Positions 25,068 to 35,902 of a DNA stretch of 64,000 nucleotides are shown here, one piece after another; position 1 is the stretch's first letter, and every line of letters begins with the position of its first letter. Made by a program: the position numbers and the translations under genes. A model generated the notes under the pieces. It worked only from the letters and a program-made list of their open reading frames with translations. It was not told where the DNA came from and ran no database searches. Source of the stretch: Aspidiotus rigidus (Eukaryota > Arthropoda > Insecta > Hemiptera > Diaspididae); the NCBI GenBank assembly GCA_035079385.1, contig JAVHKY010000003.1, positions 9,403,501 to 9,467,500 of the forward strand, written 5' to 3'.

Positions 25068-25725
25068 ACGGCTTCCTTAACGAAGTTAAACGAGGAACGC
25101 AGGGAACCTGTTTTATGATTCGAATGAGATTTGGTATTGAAAATTCAAGGAAGCCTAGATCATATATAGCTCGACAGTCGAAATTTTTCCAAGTCCCCCT
25201 TCTATCATATATAGCTCGAGAGTCGAAATTTTTCCAAGTCCCTCTCCTATCATATATGGCTCGAGAGTCGAAATTTTTCTAAGTCCCTCTCCTATCATAT
25301 ATGGCTCGAGAGTCGAAATTTTTCTAAGTCCCTCTTCTATCATATATAGCTCGAGAGTCGAAATTTTTCTAAGTCCCCCTTCTATCATATATGGCTCGAG
25401 AGTCGAAATTTTTCTAAGTTCCCCTCCTATCATATATAGCTCGAGAGTCGAAATTTTTTCTAAGTCCCCCTCCTATCATATATAGCTCGAGAGTCGAAAT
25501 TTTTCCAAGTCCCTCTCCTATCATATATGGCTCGAGAGTCGAAATTTTTCTAAGTTCCCCTCCTATCATCTATAGCTCGGGAGTCGAAATTTTTCTAAGT
25601 CCCTCTCCTATCATATATGGCTCGAGGGTCGAAATTTTTCTAAGTTTTTCGCTGGACGGCGCACGGCGGACGACGGACGGCAGATTTCTCAAATAGCCCC
25701 CCATAAAACAGGTTCCCTGTTAAAA
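25068..25725 (+). mobile_element. Satellite cassette (plus orientation)
   Basis: The left module (acggcttccttaacgaagtt, then aaacgaggaacg and cagggaacctgttttatg) is followed by a spacer ending aaggaagcctag that can pair with ggcttcctt. Then comes an array of 45-bp monomers, a GC-rich stretch (gacggcgcacggcggac), and the right end cataaaacaggttccctgtt followed by aaaa. The right terminal 18 bp are the inverse of the cagggaacctgttttatg in the left module. No clear target-site duplication is seen at this copy. Confidence 0.8.
25157..25640 (+). repeat. 45-bp satellite array, about 11 monomers
   Basis: The monomer is tcatatatggctcgagagtc then gaaatttttctaagtccctc then tccta. Variants interchange tagctcgag with tggctcgag, ctaag with ccaag, and ccctctcc with cccccttc or ttcccctcc. 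The period is 15 codons, so the minus-strand frame 25155-25433 stays open and reads a repeated MIEGGLRKISTLELY-type peptide. Confidence 0.95.
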
Positions 25726-25764
25726 TCTCGACTATCCAGCCATATATGATAGGAAGAGGGACTT

Positions 25765-26215
25765 AGAAAATTTTCTAAATATTAATTATATTAATTATTT
25801 AATTATTTAATTCTTTAATTATTAATTAATTAATTAATTAATTATTTATTATTATTACGCGGGGTGTACTCGCGAATTTCTGAATCACCCAAGGGGTAGA
25901 GATTTTCTAATTATTAATTATATTAATTATTTAATCATTTATTTATTCAATTATTTAATTATTAATTAATTAATTAATTATTTATTATTATTACGCGGGG
26001 CGTACTCGCGAATTTCTGAATCACCCAAGGGGTAGAGATTTTCTAATTATTAATTATATTAATTATTTAATTATTTATTTATTTAATTATTTAATTATTT
26101 AATTATTTAATTATTTAATTATTTATTTATTTATTTATTTATTATTAATTATTATTATTACGCGGGGTGTACTCGCGAATTTCTGAATCACCCACGGGGT
26201 AGAGATTTCTCTTGA
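25765..26215. repeat. AT-rich tandem array with a GC-bearing core, three units plus a partial
   Basis: Units of about 130-165 bp combine variable attaatta/ttattt tracts with a conserved core (attacgcggggtgtactcg, then cgaatttctgaatcaccc and aaggggtagagatttt) at about 25855, 25990 and 26158. A diverged fourth core (ggggggtgtactcgcgagttt) follows at 26217. Confidence 0.9.
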
Positions 26216-26311
26216 CGGGGGGTGTACTCGCGAGTTTCAAAATCGGGGTCCGGCGAGAGAAAAGACATGGAACATGTCAAAATTGACATTATGTATGAAC
26301 TTTTAGTCAAA

Positions 26312-27480
26312 CCTGGCGCACTCCAGACACGGTAGACAAATTTGAACGTCTTATTCTCTTATGTGTGGAATACAACATCTGCAAATTTGACGGGAAAACC
26401 TTTAAATTACCAGGAGGACTCCCTATGGGAGGACCCCATCATCCCTCAAGGCAGAAGTATTCATGGACCGATTGGAACGCTGAGCGCATCGACGTTGGCA
26501 GAACTCAGGAAAATCTGGTGATGTTCTTTTATGGTACCGCTATGTATAGATGATGACGCCTTTTGTGTTTGGAGAGGATACAATGAAGAGTTACAACAAT
26601 TCTCAAAAATCCTTCACTCCTTCGACGACAACATCTCCTTTACCTCCGAAGTAGCCGGTCATCATGCCAACTACCTAGACTTTACAATCTCACTAACCCA
26701 GGACGATCTGCACGAGGATTTCCTTACTCCCTCATTCCAAGTCTATCGGAAACCAACCTATAGTGGCGCATCCATCAATGCAAAATCATGGCACCTCACA
26801 AGCCACAAATTAGCCATCATAAAATCAGCCGTACATAGGATGCTATCCCCCCTCTCTCTACAGCAGCTCAAGAGTTAGAAACAAGAGTAATTGAGGACAT
26901 TGCTGCAAAAAATAACCTGGAAGTTAATTTCTGACTTATGATCGAACGGAAGAAACTTCACCACCTTCTCAACAAAACCAGGTCGTCAATCGGGTTTCCT
27001 GATTTCTGTACGACCAATTTTATCTCTCATCGCCTGATCACCCTCCTCTTCTCCAAACAAACTTGGATTCGCCTACCTTACCTGGGGAAACATCTGGAAG
27101 CACTAGAACGCGAACTGAAACGCTACAGTTACCGAGTTGGTTTCTATTCAAAAACTAGAGTTTGCGACCTTTCATCCCTATAAAAGACCGCATCCCTAAA
27201 TTTGGAAAATCTGGCATCTACAATCTTACTGTTACGTTGGCCAATGTGAACGAGCTCTCACTAAGCGACTCAAGGAACACAAGCGAGACCATACCTGACT
27301 CACCAAGCCTACTTCCCAATCCGATTCTGATTCAGCTATGGCTCATCACTGTTAGAAGACTGGCCACCCATATAGTGGAGTGGTACCAACCCTCCTCCAC
27401 CCTTCCGAAAAGGCCACCGAATGAACAAACTCGAGGAACTCTACACCCTCCAAACTCAACTAAACAGCAAAAATGAGCAT
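26312..27480 (+). pseudogene. Penelope-like element, RT palm to GIY-YIG, frameshifted
   Basis: In order: YNICKFDGKTFKLPGGLPMGG (26372-26433, 20 residues apart from its first Y; the RT substrate-binding motif region), an active-site box read as CIDDDAFCVW where PLEs have YVDDAF-type text (26543-26572), EVAGHHANYLDF and VYRKPTYSGA (to 26770), KQTWIRLPYLGKHL (about 27060-27100), and a GIY-YIG start (KSGIYNLT, 27209-27232) followed by ALTKRLKEH-type text in another frame. Frameshifts lie near 26440, 26880 and 27180-27240. The copy lacks the N-terminal part of the RT. It lies directly after the AT-rich tandem array. Confidence 0.9.
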
Positions 27481-27699
27481 TTAAACCTCTTAAATGATAT
27501 GAACGTCGTGTTTTTTTTGTGACTAAACTATATCTTACTATTTGACTCATTTTCTTTTCTCCTATCCTGACAAGATCCTTGCTCAAACAACCCCATCCCA
27601 CAACGCACCCAGAATTTACATTATTATTCATAATAATAACAGCCTCATTTACGTCCATTTTGGCCAACGGGCTCGCAACCATCCACAATTTGTTAATTT

Positions 27700-28090
27700 C
27701 CGTGATGCGGTATATTAGGACTACGCTTCCCACACGGTGCCCTAGTCTGGCTTGGGAAGGTGACGGAGTGATGCGTTATTATTACACGTTCGTTCTGTTA
27801 CTAATTTTCTTCGCATGTGCGTGCGATAGGGGTTGTTGGTTTAGCGGATCAACCGCGTCTGATCAACAGCTTCCCGCCTACCTTACGGGCCTGTGGGAGC
27901 ATTTAGGTAATACCCACTCCTAGATTATTCGACAGGTTGATCGGCTCAGTGACGTCCAGATAGCACGAGTTAGAAGCGGTTGTTCGAGAGATAACCTGTT
28001 ACTTTTAACATGCGTTCGAGGCTGGTATCAAACCGCGGACCCTCAGGTTACGAGGCCGTGTTCGTACCGCTCCGTCACTGAGCCACCTCA
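27700..28090 (-). mobile_element. Probable tRNA-derived SINE
   Basis: The minus strand from 28090 starts tgaggtggctcagtgacgg, close to a pol III A box (ggctcagtgac). About 40 bp later it has gcggtttgataccagcc, a B-box-like sequence (consensus ggttcgantcc). The tRNA-like head is followed by a roughly 320-bp body. The body end near 27700 is a guess, because I see no clear poly(A) tail or target-site duplication. The head could alternatively be a tRNA pseudogene. Confidence 0.55.
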
Positions 28091-28094
28091 TTAT

Positions 28095-28610
28095 TCATAC
28101 ACCACCATTTCTCCATTTATCAGTAACCTTTATTCGGATGCCGGGTCACAGAAAAAATTGATCACGCAGCCAAAACTCACACCTAAACGAGCAGACGACC
28201 TACAAAATTACTATTATCGTTCCTCACTTCTGGATTCTTGTCATCACCTACAGGAAAAGCAACCTTAAAACAAACTTGGAACAATTGAAGTAAATTCTCA
28301 CCATGGTTCTCCTTAGGCACAACTCCCGTCATAGAGAAGTCATACTCTGCCCCCTCAGTTTGACACACCCAACTTACCCACTCTTATCTCCTCCTCGGCC
28401 CCCTTGACTCTTCGTCAAGTAACCACTGCCATGCGGATAATTCGACTGCTCGTCATCTTTTTCCATGTCGTTTTTTCTATAATGTGGCCCTTACTTATGT
28501 CCTCCGATCTTGATAACAACGCTGGAACAGTGCCCACTTATTTTAAATACCTGCCATCGACTGACTTCTTCGCCTTACTTGAATTTTGAAATCCTGCCCT
28601 ATATTAAGCA
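28095..28610 (+). pseudogene. Decayed LINE RNase H scrap
   Basis: SVTFIRMPGHRK at about 28112-28153 followed by IDHAAK-like text in another frame is the end of an RNase H domain. A later stretch (about 28440-28480) reads ARHLFPC, like the knuckle region HIFSC of related elements. Many stops. Identification rests on these short blocks only. Confidence 0.5.
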
Positions 28611-30222
28611 ATTATTTTGTAATTATTCACGCTGATGACTCTTCTATGAACAATCGCATAGCTCCTCAACAAGTAAAAGTTTCAATCGACCAATCACTGA
28701 AGGCTAAAAATTCATGTTTTTGAAATATTTTGACTGATTCCAGGAGCTAGAAAGAATTTATAAATACCCAGTCGACTTGAAGATTATAAATTTTTCAACA
28801 TTCCACGTAACCCCCGATCACAAAAATTATGGCAATCATTCTTTTTCAGACGTTGAAGGAGATGAGAGTTGGAGAATTGTTGAATTTCCATTACGACTGA
28901 GAACCAGATTCAATGCTTGAGTGTATGTTTTTTAGTTCAATGGCTGCATAATTTCATATAGGAACTCGTTTTAAATATATTATGTAATTGCAACATACAA
29001 ATAATAGGTGAGAAAGTTTTTAATTTATTAAGCTAAATTCTCTTCGACCCTCAATTTCTTTTACGAAAAAGGTCGCGGTCGTTCTCTATCCAAAAAATCT
29101 AAGATTCGTCGATGTAATTTTTATCTCTCTCATCCGATTTATTCGCCGTCAATCGTTGTACAACTTTGGAAGTGGTCTCATCCTGCACGTTCATATCTAA
29201 TTAAAAATGCTCACATCGTAATGGGGATATTAGAAATTCAAAAGTTGTACATACGATAAGAGAAAGTGTCAAAGTAAACTCTTGTAGAAACATCATAGAA
29301 TACATTAACAATGAAATGTCGAAAAGTGCTACTTTGTCGAAAATGATAGAAAGCTCCCTGACGCACAAGTATATAGGTAACTTTACAGCATAGAGAGGTC
29401 AAACGAAACTTTTCCTTGACAAGACATCAATGCCCTATAATGTCCATGTACGTGTGTTTATTAATGGATTATTTACCTTCTCACAATGGCTCGAAGATAA
29501 GTACGTAAAGTGTCGGAAGGTGGTTTATTTTTATTAGTTTTTCAGTCGACTACGGTGTACATTTTTCAGTTTACTCAGTGGATGATCCCCATAAAAACCG
29601 ACATGATTCAATAAAATTAAATAAGCAATGTCACCGAACACAACAGACTTGCGATGGAATATCGCATTACTCACACATGTATAATGTCGTCGTAGTAAAA
29701 GCCTACCTCCTCCTAACAGAGTCGGGAGGTTTTCAAAAGCTTCTCATTTGGGTAATTGTCTTCCAGACCCTTGACAAAACTGGTATAACTGCCAGGATAA
29801 TGTCGTCCCTTTTTGCTTCAGTAAGCATAATATACTCGTTAGACAGGCAAATATCCATGTTTTGCTCGGTCAATATATTGAAGTACTCTCATATTTTAAA
29901 GAGCCCTGGGTAAACAGACGATTATATACAAGTATCTATCAATATTCTGGATTTCATCGCACAATTCACTTAGGTCTCCCTTCCAGAGATGTTGGTGGGA
30001 TTCGTAAGGAGAGAAGAGACCACATAGAACTTTTAAATGAGTATTTTTGACTTTCACAGACTATAAATTACCAACCACTTTTTTGGACCGCATCACAATG
30101 AAGAACTGCACTCAGTTATCACGGAAAGAACGGAAGCTCAAGGCTATGTCGCCATTGGAACTGTACAAATGTAGCAACATTATTTACTCCATCTGTGCTA
30201 TGATTTCAAAGGGCTGTACTCA
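28611..30222. other. Unannotated DNA
   Basis: No recognisable coding sequence or repeat. The frame 29578-29913 (plus) has no motif I can identify. Confidence 0.4.
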
Positions 30223-30231
30223 AGTAATACT

Positions 30232-30440
30232 AGAGCACTAAATAAGGAGTGAAGACATACGCCATTTTGGATCATAGAAAAACCCTCCAAGGTACAACGC
30301 TTCTCGCGCAACATCGCGGATACAACAAAAAAAAAAATCCAAGTTTGCCGTTCCGCGATGTTACGCGAGACGCGTTGTACCTCGGAGGGTTTTTCTATGA
30401 TTCAAAATGGCGTATGTCTTCACTCCCTATTTAGAGCTCT
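30232..30440. mobile_element. Palindromic MITE with 9-bp target-site duplication
   Basis: The 209-bp unit is almost entirely two arms of about 85 bp: agagcactaaataaggagtg through ggtacaacgcttctcgcg on the left and its near-exact mirror on the right, with a short A-rich loop at about 30327-30340. It is flanked by agtaatact at 30223-30231 and 30441-30449. The 9-bp duplication fits a Mutator-like origin. Confidence 0.9.
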
Positions 30441-30894
30441 AGTAATACTGCCCACATATATTTTTCTTCTTGAAAAGTGTATCAAGCATTACGGCGTTGA
30501 TGACTGCAATGGGGGTCATAAAACTTGTTTTGAAAGTTCGGGCAGTTTACACACAGACTGGGACTACCACTGAAAAAACTGTCAAGGTTTTGCGAAGTAA
30601 TTTTCAGTAACGATTTTCTGCAACGATTTTGTCACTATGACGTAAACAATGACCTTGACCTAATTTGGAGATTCTGAAAAATTTTTAACCTTGGAGTTAA
30701 AAATACTGAAGGAACGAAGCGTGATATGATATCATGAATGCCCTCGATCTACTATAGGGACTTGGAGAAATAAGGTGGCTGAGCGGAGCGAGTAAGCCCG
30801 TTAGTTAGCTAGCCTGACATACAAAATATTAGACTTGTATTAGCCTTAGAAACACTGGTAGAGTGAGTGAGCCCTGTAACTAATTGACCTCAGG

Positions 30895-31430
30895 ATTGAG
30901 AACCGGAACCGGAGACCAAAACGGAAACTGGTTCCATTAAAACCGGATCTAAGAAGAACTGGATCTCAAAATCTGACTCAAGAACTAAAATTAAAAAAAA
31001 AAAAAACCGATCCCAAATTGTCTCCAGGGGCTGGAACCAAAAAGAACCTTATCTTCATCTTCCAAGGCCAGAAAACCAAAACCAAAAGGAAATGGACTCC
31101 AAATTCACTCTAAGAACCACACCAAAAAAAGAAAAGAAGTAGGTCCTACATGTTTTTTCGGGGAAATTGTAATACAAAGTGTCTATTTCTCCTAATTGAC
31201 ATTTTGGGTACAAGACCGGCTTGCAATGTATTTTAATTTGAAATACATATCTCCAAATCACTCAATCATTCAGAATTTTCTCTTTTATCAAAGTGGAAAT
31301 ACAGTTTGCGTCCGGTCACGATAGGTCACTGCTTGCTATCAAATTGGTAGGATCCCAAATCAAGAAGGGAGGTGTTCCAGAACTAGAACGAAAAAGAACT
31401 GGATCTCAAAATCTGACCCAGATATATCCC
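30895..31430. repeat. Degenerate minisatellite of aaccgg / ggatctcaaaatctg units
   Basis: Blocks such as gaaccggaacc, aagaactggatctcaaaatc, tgactcaagaacta and ggaaccaaaaagaacc recur irregularly, with a break at about 31130-31360. The same family forms a clearer array at 48755-49110. Confidence 0.65.
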
Positions 31431-31662
31431 AAAAAACTCGCAGCCCACACAGTTAGCTGCTCGGAATCGCCTTCATTAACTCTGTTAATTGAGGCAAACA
31501 GGGAACCTGTTTTATGGGAGTAATCATGTGAGTGTCATTTTTTGCTTTTAACTTTGTTCCTCACCACCTTGAGATCTCTTCTCAGTAGGTCAAGTTCTAG
31601 GCGCTTTTTTTTACAGCCTGTGTGGTACCCCCGGTAGGCCTATCCTGTTATCAGTTCGGAGA

Positions 31663-31785
31663 TCTGATGACGTCACGATTTGATGACGTCACACGATCTA
31701 ATGACGTTACGATCTGGTGACGTCACGATGGAGATCTGTGACGTCACGATCATCGTGCCATCACTATCTGATGACGTCACAGAGC
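31663..31785. repeat. Array of TGACGTCA palindromes
   Basis: Perfect tgacgtca octamers lie at 31668, 31684, 31718, 31739 and 31772, and a one-base variant (tgacgtta) at 31702, mostly in gatctgatgacgtcacga-type units. The octamer is the CRE/ATF consensus, but here it is part of a short tandem repeat, and regulatory function is not implied. Confidence 0.85.
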
Positions 31786-31789
31786 TAGT

Positions 31790-32000
31790 AAAACCACTAA
31801 TACAAACCTCCTAGACCTATAGTATAAAGGAAGCCTAAGACCTAGTACAGAGCTAGGACAAACTGCTAGTATAAGCTATTGATAAAGATCTTGTAAGCTT
31901 ATGGTATGAAGGATGCCTAGACCTAGTATAAAGGAGGCTTGGACCTAGTATACGCCTAGTATAATACGTAGTATAAACCTAGTATAATATACTGCATGAA
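31790..32000. repeat. cctagtata short-repeat tract
   Basis: Blocks such as cctagacctatagtataaag, gcctagacctagtataaagg and cctagtataatacgtag recur irregularly, in the cassette interior. Confidence 0.75.
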
Positions 32001-32277
32001 GCAGAGAGGATAAGTCCCCCTCCTATCACTTCATCAAAATTTTTCCAAGTCCCTTTTTCTTGCCGGACGGCGCCCGGCGGCCGGCGCCCGGCATTTTTCT
32101 TCAGTTTACCCCCCGATAAAACAGGTTCCCTGTTAAAAACATTTTCTGACGGAGCCAAATAAATAAAGATCATGTCCATGTCTATCATAATTTATGACCA
32201 TCTTTACCAGTTACTTTACTTTTGAATTCGCTCCGCTCGTTCGCATGGTTGAGCCTAGGATACTAAGGTACCCGGGG

Positions 32278-32668
32278 TCTAATTATTACAAAATGAAAAA
32301 ATTGGGATGACCAATAAATTCTTTAGACAAGTTGATTAATGAATACAAGAAATCTGTTTTGTGAATAAGATCTTGAAATTCTACAATTGTTTGCAGAAAT
32401 TATGTGCAGCCAGTGGGAATTTAGAATAAAATATTAAAAAAAAAAAAAGACTGATTCATTTATGTGAAAATTTAAGAATAATCTAACAGTGGCAGAGCCA
32501 TCTAATCCGTCCTTATCAAATTCAAATCAAGTATTCAGGTACGATGGTTGATTGTAAGTACCACATACTGGACATGGCAGACCAGCTTTTCTGTACCAAC
32601 AAGCAAGGCCTCAAGCTTTCTTGCAGAATTGCATGAAATCAGTCGATACTTTTGCAAGGTTGCAAATG
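32278..32668 (-). repeat. Left copy of an inverted pair flanking the Mutator-like element
   Basis: The stretch from ctaattattacaaaatgaaa through aaattctttagacaagttga and acatggcagaccagcttttc to gatacttttgcaagg matches the reverse complement of 36430-36790. It is the same sequence as the 3' part of the pseudogene at 35903-36790, read on the other strand. Confidence 0.8.
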
Positions 32669-34147
32669 ACTAGCTGAAAAAATATCTCCCAAGTTTAAAT
32701 GACTGTGAATATAGCCCCGGCGCGCCGCCTTGCAAAAAATGGTGAATTTTACTATAAAAGATACTAAATATCTCTAAAATTTTATCAATGACGACAACTT
32801 TTTATCGTAAGTTCAACTATTTTTTCAGTGAATGTACAATTTTTTCAGAGTGGCGCGTCGGAACTATAATCAGTAGTCATTTGAACGATTTTTCCGCCAG
32901 TGCAGTGTAGTTTTCACAGCGTCGTTTCCAGCCCCATACAATGGGTTCCAGATAATTCCCGATCCACGCCTGAATTACAAAATACACTCGGTAAGAGTGT
33001 TAGTCGGCTTCAGCTTTGCTAGGAGGAATGTTGCTGAGTGTCTGTGACCAATTTTTAGAGAGGGGTCTTGAGAAACACTTGTACCGGAATTCGGGTGCAG
33101 GAGATTTGATCGCAGGAAATTAGTCACGCACGAAAATTTAACGCACCAAAAATTTGTCGCGCGGCATTGATCCACAGGAAAATTGATCGCAAAGAAAAAA
33201 TAATTGATCGCAAAAATTTTTTTTACCTGAAAAATTGTACCATAAAATAATCAAATTTAGTAGGAGATATTGTCAGCTGCAGCCCTCAATTAATCAAGAA
33301 TTGGGTACGTATCAAAGCCACTGACTACATTCAGCTATCGCGGAGCTGTTTTGAGATATTTTCTTCGCTTCATAACCGGTTCACCAGCGACATCTTGTTC
33401 GAACTTTCCTGCTATTAAAGTTTGTTCATAATAAAAGAGCAGCTACACATTTATATGGATCGGGGTGGTTTATACTCAATGTCGATTCGAATCTTCGATA
33501 CCATGCCTCAACTGCCTTTGTGAGGTCCATATCGCCACCCCCTTTTCGATTTGGGGGTTCAAACCTATTGATTTCAAATCGTTTGTACTGCCCCCAGAGA
33601 CCGTCTGGGGGGCTGGGTGCATACATGCCGCCCCAAACTGAATTTTGAACTGAAATTATGCTCCATCGTTTGTACTACGTTAGTAGCGGATAGTATTGAC
33701 AAACATTCGTTTGTACAGCCCCCGCCCCCGAAGATATGACATGGGAGTCAATTGGGGGTCCCAAACCCACCCTTTTGCTCATGTGGTGTTGAAAATGTAC
33801 GCAATAGTTTGTACTGCGTTAGTACTACTTAAAAATCACATAAGTTCTTCTGTATCTTCCTCAGATCACTTCCATCGCCTCACCTTTGAGATATTGCCTT
33901 ATGGGAGGAGGCTGTGTACATGAATACGCCCCGAATGAGTTACGAGATGAAAATTGGGATGTATTGTTTATATTACGTCAATTAAGCAGATTGTACTGAC
34001 CTCATCCTCAGATAAGGGGTGAAATATGGGGGGGAGGAGGTGGAGATTACTCCGGAATAGCTAAATCATCTCGTTTGGTGATAAGTGGTTGAACTATGGC
34101 TCAATTATCTAATAACTTCCAATTTTGTGCTACGTTGCACGACATCT

Positions 34148-34755
34148 TAATACTTTCAGAAACAAAATTACAGAAGCGCAAATATTTAAAAAAAAATTTT
34201 ATCAACCGACCACGGTTTTGGACATTGACGTGACCATTCTCAAGGTTGGTACAGACTGAAGTAAAGAACAATACAGTGCGATGAAAAGAAGGTTTAAATT
34301 CAATTACAGGAGAGAACGTGCCAAGGATGAAGAGACGACCTCATCTGTATTATTTAGAACATTGTATCGTGTGTTGTCATTGTGAGTCATGATTTCGATA
34401 TCTTCAAGCACATCCAATAGTCTTCCCTTACCTATTTCATGTAGAAGGGTAACACATCTTCTTTCCTCCTTACTGAACTTAAGACCCACTCGAAGGTGAT
34501 TTCCGAACGCTGATTTTTCGACCATGCTTTTTGAGAGATGTTCACTGATTCGCGTGCTAAGAGGTCGTCCTTGGCATGTTCTCTCCTGTAATTAAATTTA
34601 AGTAAATCTTCTTTTCATCGCACTGTATTGATCTTTACTTCAGTCTGTACCAACCTTGAGAATGGTCATGTCAATGTTCGAAACCGTGGTCGGTTAATAA
34701 AAATTTTTTAAAAATATTTGCACTTCTGTAATTTTGTTTCTAAAAGTATCAATTA
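34148..34755 (-). mobile_element. PLE remnant inside an inverted repeat
   Basis: The left arm (34148-34326) and right arm (34568-34755) are near-identical in reverse complement, sharing agaaacaaaattacagaagc, cgaccacggttt, ggttggtacagactgaag and gcgatgaaaagaag. Between them the minus strand encodes the end of a GIY-YIG domain. Penelope-like elements commonly carry inverted copies of their terminal region, so I read the left arm as the PLE 3' flank and the right arm as an inverted second copy. The whole sits inside the MULE. Confidence 0.7.
34304..34600 (-). pseudogene. C-terminal part of a PLE GIY-YIG domain
   Basis: The minus-strand frame reads TRISEHLSKSMVEKSAFGNHL from about 34560 to 34500, then TLLHEIGKGRLLDVLEDIEI, ending at a stop at 34304. 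This follows the usual PLE order after the GIY-YIG core: an arginine-rich strand ending EH, a serine-alanine-phenylalanine helix with NHL or DHL, then a leucine-rich LE..EI helix. The core GIY-YIG strands are missing. The retained portion is open for at least 74 codons. Confidence 0.65.
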
Positions 34756-35019
34756 TCTAAGTCTGTCTGTACTATCGAGTATCCATCTCAGATCCTTCCC
34801 ACTACAAACAGTGCACCTTAAATTGAAACCTTTCCTGACGTTCAAATTTTTCTCGATTCCTCAGTGAAATTTAGCGCAGAGTCCGAAAAAATACCTAAAT
34901 AACCGTACAAAGCTTCAAAATGAAGAAAATTGCTCAAATCTTACTCGATTCTCTTGTTATATCTAACGCAATCGATTTAGTTCAAGAAGGAAAATTGGAA
35001 GAACAGAAGCTGAGTACTT

Positions 35020-35500
35020 TCAATTTCTTATTCTAAATAAGATGGATTCGTATAAAAAAATTTTTTCAGGGTTCAAAGCAAAATAATTCAAACTGCTTCT
35101 AATCACAAACCGCCGTTCGCGAGACTTTCTACAAGCAGTCCCACGGAACGCAGTGGTTTTTGGTCCACAACCTCCATATTCTACATTATTCCACAGCGTA
35201 ACTGGAAATTTTGGTGATTGTCTTGGACGATTTCGCTGTGGACGCGCCACCCAAATGTCTTCAAAGTAGTTGAGAACATCACAGCATTTGTCATCTTCTG
35301 GTATGATAATTGATTCGATGAGAGCTTCAAAGGCGGCCTCGACATCATCTGGTGGAACATACGCGAGAGTCGCCAGATGACGCATTTGTGAAGAGAAATC
35401 GTCATCGGTTTTGTAACTTTTTTCTTAAGCCAGCTTCACTGATACGCCTCATGACGGCTTGCGACAAATGAAAGAAGCATCCCCGATACTTCTTCTAGTT
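35020..35500 (-). pseudogene. MULE transposase remnant
   Basis: On the minus strand, GCFFHLSQAVMRRISEAGL (about 35490-35433) begins the fragment. After a frameshift it continues RHLATLAYVPPDDVEAAFEA, then DVLNYFEDIWVARPQRNRP and SPKFPVTLWNNVEYGG (to about 35160). The GCxFHxxQ-type block, the LA.LA.VPPDDV..AF helix and the YFED.W.GRP..R..FP...WN motif are characteristic of the MULE transposase family found in insects. Only the region after the catalytic centre is left. It lies inside the TIR-bounded unit 33093-35601. Confidence 0.8.
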
Positions 35501-35902
35501 TTCAGGTGATTTTTTCTTGCATTAAATTTTCTTTTGAGATCAATACCACGCGATAAATTTTCGTAGATGATCAATTTCCTGCGATCAATTCTCATAGACC
35601 CCCGGAATTCATTCAACGTTTTCTCAGTTAAGAATTATACAACACCAAAATGACTTATTCCCCAACTGCTGTAATACTTTCAGCGCTTGACTGACGCCTG
35701 TAGAACACCATTACCGATTCACGTAAATTGTCTTGGACATCTAGAATTTTAACAATTTCTATCAAACACGAGTATAACATCAATAGATCGCCTCAGTTTC
35801 AACTTTTTCATCCGTTCGACAAGACGAACTTCTTTAACGACTGAACAAGAGGATTCAAGAAATAAAGTCACCTTTCACTCCTTCTTCGACAGAAGCTATT
35901 AA

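Larger units (their letters stand above)
31467..32138 (+). mobile_element. Satellite cassette variant with a different interior
   Basis: The left module is diverged (cgccttcattaactctgtta then aattgaggcaaa) and leads into acagggaacctgttttatgg. The right end has a GC-rich stretch (gccggacggcgcccggcgg) and gataaaacaggttccctgtt aaaa. The interior is not the 45-bp array: it holds TGACGTCA repeats, cctagtata repeats, and only one diverged monomer-like piece (tccccctcctatca ... ttttccaagtccc) near 32011-32052. Confidence 0.75.
33093..35601. mobile_element. Mutator-like (MULE) transposon, internally rearranged
   Basis: TIRs: the left begins gggtgcaggagatttgatcg, and the right, reverse-complemented, begins gggtctatgagaattgatcg. 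Both continue with caggaaatt, acgaaaattta and cgcg..g..attgatc. The flanking direct repeat ccggaattc lies at 33084-33092 and 35602-35610. Together with a MULE-type transposase remnant on the minus strand (35020-35500), the ends and the 9-bp duplication make the assignment firm. The N-terminal part of the transposase is absent, since only about 100 bp separate the coding remnant from the right TIR. A PLE remnant sits inside at 34148-34755. Confidence 0.9.

Noticed and set aside
25157..25640. CRISPR-like look of regularly repeated units
   Set aside because: The units are contiguous 45-bp satellite monomers without unique spacers, in a eukaryotic context.
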